A stretch of 64,000 bases of DNA from an uncultured Ruminococcus sp. (GTDB taxonomy: Bacteria; Bacillota; Clostridia; Oscillospirales; Ruminococcaceae): contig CACWPL010000007.1 in assembly GCA_902762785.1 (NCBI GenBank), positions 1-64,000 of the forward strand. Reading direction: 5' to 3'. Below the pieces are notes generated by a model, which saw only the letters and a program-made list of their open reading frames with translations, had not been told where the DNA came from and ran no database searches. Shown one piece after another: positions 7,885 to 15,504 of this stretch (position 1 is its first letter; each line of letters starts with the position of its first letter). Position numbers and translations under genes: made by a program.

Positions 7885-8910
7885 ATGGACAAGAAGAACA
7901 TCGACTGGGGCAATTTGGGATTTGCCTACATCAAGACCGACAAGCGCTATGTCTCCATCTGGAAGGACGGCGCGTGGGATGCCGGCACGCTGACCGAGGA
8001 CGCCACCATCACCATGAGCGAGTGCGCCTGCGTGCTCCAGTATGCCCAGACCGTATTCGAGGGCCTCAAGGCCTATACGACCGAGGACGGCCGCATCGTG
8101 ACCTTCCGCCCCGACCTCAACGCTGAGCGTCTGGCGCAGTCCGCTGCCCGTCTGGAGATGCCGGTGTTCCCGCAGGAGCGCTTCATCGAGGCCGTGACCG
8201 AGGTCGTTCGTGCGAACGCTGCTTTCGTTCCGCCCTATGGCAGCGGCGCGACGCTGTATCTGCGTCCCTTCATGTTCGGTATCAATGAGGTCATCGGCGT
8301 CAAGCCCGCGACCGAGTACCAGTTCCGTATCTTCTGCACGCCGGTAGGTCCCTACTTCAAGGGCGGCGCCAAGCCGATCACCCTGCGCGTGTCCGACCTC
8401 GACCGTGCGGCACCTCACGGCACCGGCAACATCAAGGCCGGCCTGAACTACGCCATGAGCCTCCACACCCTGATGGAGGCCCACCGCGCCGGCTACGATG
8501 AGAACATGTTCCTCGACCCGGCCACCCACACCAAGGTAGAGGAGACCGGCGGCGCGAACTTCCTGTTCGTGACCAAGGACGGCAAGGTCGTTACCCCGAA
8601 GTCGAACTCCATCCTGCCCTCGATCACCCGCCGCTCGCTGGTCTATGTGGCCAAGGAGTACCTGGGCCTCGAGGTCGAGGAGCGCGAGGTCTTCTTCGAG
8701 GAGGTCAAGGACTTCGCCGAGTGCGGCCTGTGCGGCACGGCGGCCGTCATCTCCCCGGTCGGCAAGATCGTCGACCACGGCAAGGAGATCTGCTTCCCCT
8801 CCGGCATGGAGAAGATGGGTCCGACCATCCAGAAGCTGTACGACACCCTCACCGGCATCCAGATGGGCCGCATCGAGGCGCCCGCCGGCTGGATCCACGA
8901 GATCAAGTAA
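7885..8910 (+). CDS. ilvE: Branched-chain amino acid aminotransferase
   Basis: 341 residues, the usual length of type II IlvE. PLP-dependent transamination of leucine, isoleucine and valine with 2-oxoglutarate. Seen: fold IV motif with the Schiff-base lysine in GTGNIKAGLNYA, the EETGGANFLF segment and the C-terminal GTAAVISPVG phosphate-binding loop. Start behind AGAAGGA. Forms a branched-chain unit with leuB upstream and is closed by a strong terminator. Confidence 0.95.
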   Translation: MDKKNIDWGNLGFAYIKTDKRYVSIWKDGAWDAGTLTEDATITMSECACVLQYAQTVFEGLKAYTTEDGRIVTFRPDLNAERLAQSAARLEMPVFPQERFIEAVTEVVRANAAFVPPYGSGATLYLRPFMFGINEVIGVKPATEYQFRIFCTPVGPYFKGGAKPITLRVSDLDRAAPHGTGNIKAGLNYAMSLHTLMEAHRAGYDENMFLDPATHTKVEETGGANFLFVTKDGKVVTPKSNSILPSITRRSLVYVAKEYLGLEVEEREVFFEEVKDFAECGLCGTAAVISPVGKIVDHGKEICFPSGMEKMGPTIQKLYDTLTGIQMGRIEAPAGWIHEIK

Positions 8911-8954
8911 GACCATCCCCCTGCGCCCTGCCGTCCGGCGGGGCGCGGTCTTTT
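8911..8954 (+). terminator. Terminator of leuB-ilvE
   Basis: Stem GCGCCCTGCC/GGCGGGGCGC extended by GACC/GGTC, followed by TTTT. Confidence 0.8.
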
Positions 8955-8984
8955 GGGGACTTAAAAAATTTTTTGAAAAAACAC

Positions 8985-9013
8985 TTGACAAATGCTCCCC
9001 GATGTGGTATAAT
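8985..9013 (+). promoter_or_regulatory. Promoter of tRNA-Thr copy 2
   Basis: TTGACA (8985-8990), 17 bases ending GATGTGG, TATAAT (9008-9013), ten bases before the tRNA. Confidence 0.88.
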
Positions 9014-9022
9014 ATATCTGTT

Positions 9023-9098
9023 GCTGATGTGGCACAGGTGGTAGCGCAACGCCTTGGTAAGGCGTAGGTCACCGGTTCGAATCCGGTCATCAGCTCCA
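9023..9098 (+). tRNA. tRNA-Thr (anticodon GGT), copy 2
   Basis: Same 76 bases as the copy at 4365-4440 but on the plus strand, including encoded CCA. Acceptor, D, anticodon and T stems all pair. It is followed within two bases by a terminator. Confidence 0.95.
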
Positions 9099-9099
9099 A

Positions 9100-9129
9100 A
9101 GCACTCTACAGAGATGTAGAGTGCTTTTT
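9100..9129 (+). terminator. Terminator of tRNA-Thr copy 2
   Basis: Stem AGCACTCTAC/GTAGAGTGCT, six-base loop, then TTTTT. Confidence 0.88.
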
Positions 9130-9157
9130 CGTACATATCAGAATAGGAGATGGGCAT

Positions 9158-10072
9158 ATGGAACGGAAGGACATCAAACGGGAGGTCCTGCATTACGCAG
9201 TATTGCTCGCCGGGAGCGTCATCGCGGCGTTCGCGCTCGAGAAGATCCTCGTCCCGGCGACGATCATGGACGGCGGCATGGTCGGTGTCGCCATGATCGT
9301 GAGCCGCCTGACGCATCTGCCGCTCGGCATCCTCACGATCCTCTTCAACCTGCCGCTGGTCTGGATCGGCGGGCGCAAGCTGGAGCGGTCGTTCTTCATC
9401 CGCACGCTCGCGGCCATGGGCTGCTTCTCGCTCGCGCTCGCGCTTTTCAGCAGTGAGGCCTTCGCACAGGTCTCCGTGACGGAGGACAAGCTCCTGGCGA
9501 CCGTGTTCGGCGGCCTGCTGCTGGGCTTTGGCGTGGGACTCGTGCTCCTGAGCGGGGGATGCCTCGACGGGACGGAGGCCGTCGCGATCCTCGTGAGCCG
9601 CCGGACGGACCTGTCCGTCGGGCAGATCGTACTGGGGTGCAATGTCCTGATCTACCTCACGGCGGGGCTCCTCTTCGACCTCGACAGTGCGCTCTATTCC
9701 ATGCTGACCTACATCCTCGTCTCGCGGATCGAGGACATGGTCAGCACCGGGATGCAGCAGGGCAAGGCCGTCATGATCATCACCGACCAGGGCCAGCAGA
9801 TCGCGCAGGACATCTATGACACCCTCGGCCGCACCGTCACCCTCATCGAGGGCAGCGGTCTGATCTCCGGCGAGAAGATCGTGCTCTACTGCGTCATCAC
9901 GCGGATCGAGCTGGGGACGATGCGCCGCATCATCGAGAAGGACGACTACTCTGCGTTCATGTCCGTCTCGGATGTCTCGGAGATCGTCGGCAGTCACATC
10001 AAGAGCAATGCGATGCCGACCCGCTTCCTCCCGCCGCCCGAGGAGCCGTCCGCGGAGGCAGACGATACCTGA
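9158..10072 (+). CDS. YitT family membrane protein (DUF2179)
   Basis: 304 residues. Five or six hydrophobic segments in the first 190 residues with the family motifs FALEKILVPATIMDGGMVGVAMI and GGCLDGTEAVAI, followed by a cytoplasmic DUF2179 domain (GKAVMIITDQGQQIAQ ... RRIIEKDDYSAFMSVSDVSEIVG). Start behind TAGGAG. Proteins of this family are widespread in Firmicutes, but their substrate or role is not settled. It stands alone between the tRNA-Thr terminator and a weak hairpin at about 10080-10101. Confidence 0.9.
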   Translation: MERKDIKREVLHYAVLLAGSVIAAFALEKILVPATIMDGGMVGVAMIVSRLTHLPLGILTILFNLPLVWIGGRKLERSFFIRTLAAMGCFSLALALFSSEAFAQVSVTEDKLLATVFGGLLLGFGVGLVLLSGGCLDGTEAVAILVSRRTDLSVGQIVLGCNVLIYLTAGLLFDLDSALYSMLTYILVSRIEDMVSTGMQQGKAVMIITDQGQQIAQDIYDTLGRTVTLIEGSGLISGEKIVLYCVITRIELGTMRRIIEKDDYSAFMSVSDVSEIVGSHIKSNAMPTRFLPPPEEPSAEADDT

Positions 10073-10182
10073 GCCATGCGCCGTCCCTTATGGGGGACGG
10101 CGTTTGTGCATATCCAACAGATCCTGGGCGGCCGCTCTGTCATATCTCTACATGCGCGAAAATGTAAACGAGCTTTCCCTTC

Positions 10183-10290
10183 TTGACAAGAACGGCGCAG
10201 ATGTGCTATAATATGGAATAGAGCGTGTAAATTTGATTTACCGACGTGAAATAACGCTCTATCAAACGTGCCACGTGTGCCCAGATGAAA
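10183..10290 (+). ncRNA. Promoter plus structured transcript of unknown kind in the 10073-10405 gap
   Basis: TTGACA (10183-10188), 18 bases, TATAAT (10207-10212) is a good promoter with no gene directly after it. The predicted transcript begins with a closed structure: AGAGCGT pairs with ACGCTCT and encloses GTAAAT-TTG-ATTTAC. No U-run terminator follows. It could be a small RNA or the upstream leader of the export operon. I recognise no known riboswitch family in it. Confidence 0.4.
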
Positions 10291-10307
10291 AAAATCTCTG
10301 TCACCTC

Positions 10308-10336
10308 TTGACGATCGTCTGAAGATGTGGTATAAT
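10308..10336 (+). promoter_or_regulatory. Promoter of the MacAB-like operon
   Basis: TTGACG (10308-10313), 17 bases ending GATGTGG, TATAAT (10331-10336), about 70 bases before the adaptor gene. Confidence 0.8.
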
Positions 10337-10405
10337 TAACTGTACTATTACAGGGCATACACCTGTAACATCACCCGGGTCACCGGGAGAAATAGGGGGA
10401 TCCTT

Positions 10406-11905
10406 ATGGAAAAAACAAAAAGAAGAAAGAAGCCCATCATCATCCTGATCGTCGTGCTCGTGATCCTTGCGCTCATCATCGGCGGCATCGTGGCGTGCAG
10501 CCGTGCGCTCACGACCTCGCTCGAGCAGCTCGGCGCAGGCCTCATCGAGGTCTCCGAGGTGGAGCGGCGCGACATCATCAACGACATCAGCGTCAGCGGC
10601 ACCGTGGAGAGCGAGAACATCGTCAAGGTCACCACGACCGTGAACGGCAAGATCAAGAAGCTCAATGTCGACGTCGGCAGCGAGGTCAAGGCGGGCGACG
10701 TGCTCTGCGTCTTCGACAGCGACGATCTCCAGCTCCAGTACGACACGCTCCTCAAGACCCAGCAGAACGCGGACAGTCTGACCGAGAACACCCACAAGAT
10801 CAACGAGCGCAACCTCGAGAACGCCAAGACCGAGAAGGCCAACTCTCTCGCCCAGGCCCAGCGCGCCATCGACGAGGCCATCGCTGCGCGTGATGCTGCG
10901 CACCAGAAGGAGCAGCAGCTCGTCGACCGCTACAATTCTAAGGCCGCCTCGAAGAACGACATCAGCGCCCGTCTCGCAGAGGCCGCGGACCCGGAGAGCT
11001 ACGAGATGCTCGCGCAGCAGCTCTCGTCCATCGACATGGAGCTCCAGAGCATCGACTCCCAGCTCGAGGCGCTCCGTGAGCAGTACGCGAGCTACGACAG
11101 CGCCGTGACCAACGCGCAGGAGGCCTATACGAACGCCGAGCGCAGCGCGGACAACGCCATCCAGAGCTACCAGGACGTGCTCGATGCCGAGCAGTATTCC
11201 GACAACACCTCCGGCAAGACCGAGCTCGAGAAGCTCGCCGACCAGATCGCGGCCTGCACCGTCACCGCCCCCAAGAGCGGCATCGTCACCTCGCTGAACG
11301 TGGCCGAGGGCTCCATCCCGACCTCCGAGGCGCTCATGACCATCGAGGACAAGGACGCGCTGAAGATCTCCGTCTCCATCGCGGAGGCCGACATCCTCAA
11401 GATCCATGAGGGCCAGAAGGCCATCGTCCGCACGACTGCGACTGCCGACAAGGAGTTCGACGCCAAGGTCTCCCGCGTGGTCAACATCTACCAGGCTGGG
11501 CAGATGGGCGCGAATGGTCAGAGCACCGGCGGCTATTCTGCGGAGATCTCCGTGGATGACAAGGACCATGAGCTCCTGATTGGCATGAACGCCAAGGTCA
11601 AGATCGTCCTCGATGAGAAGGAGGACGTGCTGGCCGTTCCGTTCGAGGCCATCATCGCCGATGAGGACGACACCTACCATGTCCTCCTCGCCATCACCGG
11701 AGACGACGGCACCACCCGCGCTAAGGCCGCCAAGGTCACGCCCGGCATGGAGGGCACCTATTATACCGAGATCACTTCCGATGAGGTCAAGGTCGGCGAC
11801 AAGGTCGTCACGACCCCCGGGGACTATCAGGACGGCGACATCCTCCCGATCTTCGACTTCAACGCCGCGATGAACAGTGCGAATGAGGGTGGTGCGGATG
11901 AGTAA
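10406..11905 (+). CDS. MacA/HlyD-type export adaptor protein
   Basis: 499 residues. A single N-terminal membrane segment (about 10-30), then a biotinyl-lipoyl-like hairpin half (VSGTVESENIVKVT ... VDVGSEVKAGDVLCVFD), a long coiled-coil region (about 115-265), the second lipoyl half (CTVTAPKSGIVTSLNVAEGS) and beta-barrel domains. This is the plan of periplasmic or extracytoplasmic adaptors of ABC exporters; in Firmicutes it would sit outside the membrane on the permease. First gene of a three-gene operon whose reading frames overlap by 8 and 14 bases. The exported substrate is unknown. Confidence 0.9.
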   Translation: MEKTKRRKKPIIILIVVLVILALIIGGIVACSRALTTSLEQLGAGLIEVSEVERRDIINDISVSGTVESENIVKVTTTVNGKIKKLNVDVGSEVKAGDVLCVFDSDDLQLQYDTLLKTQQNADSLTENTHKINERNLENAKTEKANSLAQAQRAIDEAIAARDAAHQKEQQLVDRYNSKAASKNDISARLAEAADPESYEMLAQQLSSIDMELQSIDSQLEALREQYASYDSAVTNAQEAYTNAERSADNAIQSYQDVLDAEQYSDNTSGKTELEKLADQIAACTVTAPKSGIVTSLNVAEGSIPTSEALMTIEDKDALKISVSIAEADILKIHEGQKAIVRTTATADKEFDAKVSRVVNIYQAGQMGANGQSTGGYSAEISVDDKDHELLIGMNAKVKIVLDEKEDVLAVPFEAIIADEDDTYHVLLAITGDDGTTRAKAAKVTPGMEGTYYTEITSDEVKVGDKVVTTPGDYQDGDILPIFDFNAAMNSANEGGADE

Positions 11906-12608
11906 GACCGTCATCTCGATGCGCGGCATCATCAAGCGCTACTACATCGGCCAGCCGAACGAGCTCCAGATCCTCAACGGCATCGACCTCGATGTCACGC
12001 AGGGAGAGTTCCTGGCCATCGTCGGGCAGTCCGGCTCGGGCAAGAGCACGCTGATGAACATGATCGGCGCCCTCGACCGTCCCACCGAGGGGACGTACTA
12101 CCTCAACGGCGTCGACATCAGCACGCTCGATGACGCCGAGCTGAGCCGCATCCGCAACAAGGAGATCGGCTTCGTCTTCCAGACCTTCAACCTGATCCCG
12201 CGCACGAGCGCCCTCAAGAACGTGGAGCTGCCGATGATGTACGCCGGCATGTCCCGCAAGGCGCGCACGGCGCGTGCGGAGGAGCTGCTGGAGATCGTGG
12301 AGATGGCCGACCGTGCCGACCACCAGCCGAACGAGCTCTCCGGCGGCCAGAAGCAGCGCGTGGCCATCGCACGCGCCATGGCGAACCGCCCCTCCATCCT
12401 GCTGGCGGACGAGCCGACCGGTGCGCTCGACTCCAAGACCGGCCGTCTCATCATGGACCTGTTCCACAAGCTCCACAAGGAGGAGGGCACGACCATCGTC
12501 CTTATCACGCACAGCCCGGAGCTGGCACAGGAGTGCGACCGCATCGTCACCATCAGCGATGGCAGCATCATCGGAGATACGGGGGTGAGAGAAGATGCAA
12601 TTCATTGA
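11898..12608 (+). CDS. ABC transporter ATP-binding protein, MacB/LolD type
   Basis: 236 residues from ATG 11898, preceded by GAGGGTGGT; a longer in-frame start at 11877 lies deeper inside the adaptor gene. Walker A GQSGSGKS, signature LSGGQKQR, Walker B ILLADEPTGALD and H-loop ITHS are all intact, so it should hydrolyse ATP. The sequence after Walker A (TLMNMIGALDRPTEG) is typical of the MacB/LolD subfamily that powers FtsX-like permeases. It overlaps the adaptor before and the permease after it. Confidence 0.94.
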   Translation: MSKTVISMRGIIKRYYIGQPNELQILNGIDLDVTQGEFLAIVGQSGSGKSTLMNMIGALDRPTEGTYYLNGVDISTLDDAELSRIRNKEIGFVFQTFNLIPRTSALKNVELPMMYAGMSRKARTARAEELLEIVEMADRADHQPNELSGGQKQRVAIARAMANRPSILLADEPTGALDSKTGRLIMDLFHKLHKEEGTTIVLITHSPELAQECDRIVTISDGSIIGDTGVREDAIH

Positions 12609-13887
12609 GAACGTCCGCCTGGCCTTCACCTCACTGCTCGCCAACAAGATGCGTGCCCTGCTGACCATGCTCGGCATCATCATCGGCATCAGCGCGGTCA
12701 TCATGATCATGACCATCGGTACCTCCATCCAGAAGACCCTCTCGAACACCTTCAACTCCCTCGGCAGCTTCAACGTGTTCGATGTCGGCATCTGGCTCAC
12801 GGACTATGAGAACTACTCCTTCGTCGAGGACGAGATGATCTCGCGCGAGATGCTCGACGAGCTGATCGAGACGCATCCAGGCAAGTTCGAGATCCAGCTC
12901 ACCGAGCAGTTCGGCAGCGCCACCACGCAGAATCCCAACGGTGACGTCCTCACCTTGTCCGTCACCGGCGGCATGTCGCAGGACCTCGCGACCGACCATA
13001 TCCGCGGCCGCGGCGTCGATTACCAGGACAACGCGCGCGGCAAGAACGTCGTCTATGTGTCCGACCTGTTCGTCAAGCAGTATTTCGGCACGGACACCGA
13101 CCCCATGGGGCAGACCGTCGAGCTGACCTTTGAGAACGGCGTGTCCGCGGACTTCGTCATCATCGGCTATTCCAAGCTCCCCAAGATCTACGACCGCATG
13201 TACGAGCCCGGCACGCGCGAGGTCGATAAGCAGACCCCGTGCTACGTCCCGATCGACACCATGTACCGCCTCATGCACACGGAGTACACCCCCAAGGACT
13301 ATGTCTCCATCATCTATAACACGGACTACGATGAGGCCGAGCTCAAGGCCGAGCTCGAGGAGTTCTTCAATGAGAAATACGCGCAGTATCCGCAGTATTA
13401 CGTCACGGTACGCGACGAGCAGAGCGAGCTCGGCATGATCAACACGGTCATCAACATCGTGACCATCGCCATCTCCATCATCGCAGCGATCTCGCTGATC
13501 GTCGGCGGTGTGGGCGTCATGAACATCATGCTCGTGTCCATCACGGAGCGCACCAAGGAGATCGGCATCCGCAAGGCGCTCGGTGCGCAGAATTCGGCGA
13601 TCCGGATGCAGTTCGTCATCGAGGCGATCATGATCTGTCTGATCGGCGGTATCATCGGCATCCTGCTCGGGATCACGGGCGGCCTGCTCATCGGATGGGT
13701 GGCCAAGACGCTCGTGACGGAGTTCTATTCGGAATACGCCGAGCTCATCGCCATCACCATCGAGCCCTCGATCCCTGCGATCCTGATCGCGGTGTTCTTC
13801 TCGATCCTGACGGGCGTGTTCTTCGGCTACTATCCCGCCAACAAGGCCGCGAAGATGGACCCCATCGACGCGCTGCGCTACGATTGA
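12595..13887 (+). CDS. MacB-like FtsX-family ABC permease
   Basis: 430 residues. N-terminal membrane segment after LLANKMRALLTMLGIIIG, a large extracytoplasmic domain (about 50-270), then three C-terminal membrane segments with the FtsX-type motif ERTKEIGIRKALGAQ. The C-terminus PANKAAKMDPIDALRYD is the standard ending of the family. Together with the adaptor and ATPase it makes a complete tripartite-like mechanotransmission exporter, possibly for a peptide, drug or lipoprotein. Confidence 0.93.
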   Translation: MQFIENVRLAFTSLLANKMRALLTMLGIIIGISAVIMIMTIGTSIQKTLSNTFNSLGSFNVFDVGIWLTDYENYSFVEDEMISREMLDELIETHPGKFEIQLTEQFGSATTQNPNGDVLTLSVTGGMSQDLATDHIRGRGVDYQDNARGKNVVYVSDLFVKQYFGTDTDPMGQTVELTFENGVSADFVIIGYSKLPKIYDRMYEPGTREVDKQTPCYVPIDTMYRLMHTEYTPKDYVSIIYNTDYDEAELKAELEEFFNEKYAQYPQYYVTVRDEQSELGMINTVINIVTIAISIIAAISLIVGGVGVMNIMLVSITERTKEIGIRKALGAQNSAIRMQFVIEAIMICLIGGIIGILLGITGGLLIGWVAKTLVTEFYSEYAELIAITIEPSIPAILIAVFFSILTGVFFGYYPANKAAKMDPIDALRYD

Positions 13888-13896
13888 TCCAACGAG

Positions 13897-13925
13897 CCCT
13901 CCCGCTCCGGGAGGGTCCGTTTTTT
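13897..13925 (+). terminator. Terminator of the export operon
   Basis: CCCTCCC/GGGAGGG stem with a five-base loop, then TCCG and six T. Confidence 0.82.
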
Positions 13926-13954
13926 CCTTGTATCGGCAATATTTGAAAAAACAG

Positions 13955-13983
13955 TTGACGATCCACGGGATGTGCGGTATAAT
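13955..13983 (+). promoter_or_regulatory. Promoter of glmM
   Basis: TTGACG (13955-13960), 17 bases, TATAAT (13978-13983). The leader to the ATG is about 55 bases with no clear hairpin. Confidence 0.82.
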
Positions 13984-14046
13984 AGGGATGGAGCCTTTCG
14001 CACCCATGCGGGGCATAGAGATCATAGGATAAGGAGTATCATCAGT

Positions 14047-15435
14047 ATGAGCAAATATTTCGGTACAGACGGCTTCCGCGGCGAGGCCAACAAGACCCTC
14101 ACCGCCGACCATGCCTACCGTGTCGGCCGGTTCCTCGGCTGGTATTATGGGGAGGTCAAGCGCCAGAACGGCATCGACGCCACCGCGCGCATCGTCATCG
14201 GCAAGGACACCCGCCGCTCGAGCTACATGTTCGAGTATGCGCTCGTCGCCGGTCTGACGGCCTCCGGTGCAGACGCCTACCTGCTGCATGTCACCCCCAC
14301 CCCCTCGGTCGCTTATGTGACGCGCATCGACGGCTTCGACTGCGGCATCATGATCTCCGCGAGCCACAATCCCTATTATGACAACGGCATCAAGCTCATC
14401 AACGGCGCCGGTGAGAAGATGGAGGAGGCCACCATCGACCTCGTGGAGGCCTATCTGGATGGTGAGCTCGATCTCTTCGGCCAGCGCTGGGAGGAGCTGC
14501 CCTTCGCGACCGGCGACAAGATCGGCTGCACCGTGGACTATGTGTCCGGCCGTAACCGCTACATCGGCTACCTGATCTCGCTGGGGCTGTATTCGTTCAA
14601 GGGTATGAAGATCGGTCTGGACTGTGCCAACGGCGCCTCCTGGAACGTGGCAAAGGCCGTGTTCGATGCGCTCGGTGCGCAGACCTACGTCATCAACGCG
14701 CAGCCGAACGGCGTCAACATCAACTACAACGCCGGCTCGACCCATATCCAGGGACTCCAGAAGTTCGTCGTGGAGAACGGGCTCGATGTGGGCTTTGCGT
14801 ATGACGGCGATGCCGACCGCTGCCTCGCTGTCGACGAGACCGGCCGTCTCCTCTCCGGCGACCACATCCTCTACATCTGCGGCAAGTACATGAAGGACCG
14901 CGACATGCTCGTCGGGAACACCGTCGTGACCACCGTCATGAGCAACATCGGCCTCTACAAGGCGTTTGACGCCGCCGGCATCGGCTATGCCAAGACGGCC
15001 GTCGGCGATAAGTATGTCTATGAGTACATGTCCAACAACGGCTGCCGCCTCGGCGGTGAGGAGAGCGGACACATCATCTTCTCCAAGTACGCTACCACGG
15101 GCGACGGCCTGCTGACGAGCCTCAAGCTGATGGAGGTGCTGATGGCCTCCAAGGGAAAGATGAGCGAGCTGGCCGCACCGCTGACCATCTATCCGCAGGT
15201 GCTGGTCAATGTCCGCGTGACCGACAAGGCGACTGCGCAGGCCGATGCCGACGTGCAGGCCGCGGTCGATGCCGCAGCGGCAGCGCTGGGCGATTCCGGG
15301 CGCATCCTCGTGCGCGAGTCCGGCACGGAGCCGCTGATCCGCGTCATGGCCGAGGCACCGACGGAGGAGGAGTGCCGCCGTCAGGTGGACAGCATCGTCG
15401 AGGTCATCCGCGCCAAGGGCTACGCGATCGACTGA
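14047..15435 (+). CDS. glmM: Phosphoglucosamine mutase
   Basis: 462 residues from ATG 14047. Interconverts glucosamine-6-phosphate and glucosamine-1-phosphate for UDP-GlcNAc and peptidoglycan synthesis. Seen: FGTDGFRGEAN at the N-terminus, the phospho-serine loop ISASHNP (Ser about 106), the metal loop DGDADRC, the sugar loop GEESGH and the phosphate-binding RESGTEPLIRVMAE. It is a single-gene unit with its own promoter and terminator. Confidence 0.94.
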   Translation: MSKYFGTDGFRGEANKTLTADHAYRVGRFLGWYYGEVKRQNGIDATARIVIGKDTRRSSYMFEYALVAGLTASGADAYLLHVTPTPSVAYVTRIDGFDCGIMISASHNPYYDNGIKLINGAGEKMEEATIDLVEAYLDGELDLFGQRWEELPFATGDKIGCTVDYVSGRNRYIGYLISLGLYSFKGMKIGLDCANGASWNVAKAVFDALGAQTYVINAQPNGVNINYNAGSTHIQGLQKFVVENGLDVGFAYDGDADRCLAVDETGRLLSGDHILYICGKYMKDRDMLVGNTVVTTVMSNIGLYKAFDAAGIGYAKTAVGDKYVYEYMSNNGCRLGGEESGHIIFSKYATTGDGLLTSLKLMEVLMASKGKMSELAAPLTIYPQVLVNVRVTDKATAQADADVQAAVDAAAAALGDSGRILVRESGTEPLIRVMAEAPTEEECRRQVDSIVEVIRAKGYAID

Positions 15436-15459
15436 TCCCCACGAACACAGAAAGCAGGA

Positions 15460-15493
15460 CGGACGCACCGGCGATACGGTGCGTCCGTTTTTT
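15460..15493 (+). terminator. Terminator of glmM
   Basis: CGGACGCACCG/CGGTGCGTCCG stem, six-base loop, then six T. It also separates glmM from the convergent dockerin gene. Confidence 0.88.
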
Positions 15494-15504
15494 GCATGTC
15501 CAGA

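Noticed and set aside
12631-15468. Open frame of 945 codons on the minus strand spanning the exporter permease and glmM
   Set aside because: It crosses a terminator and a promoter, and both plus-strand genes are unmistakable.
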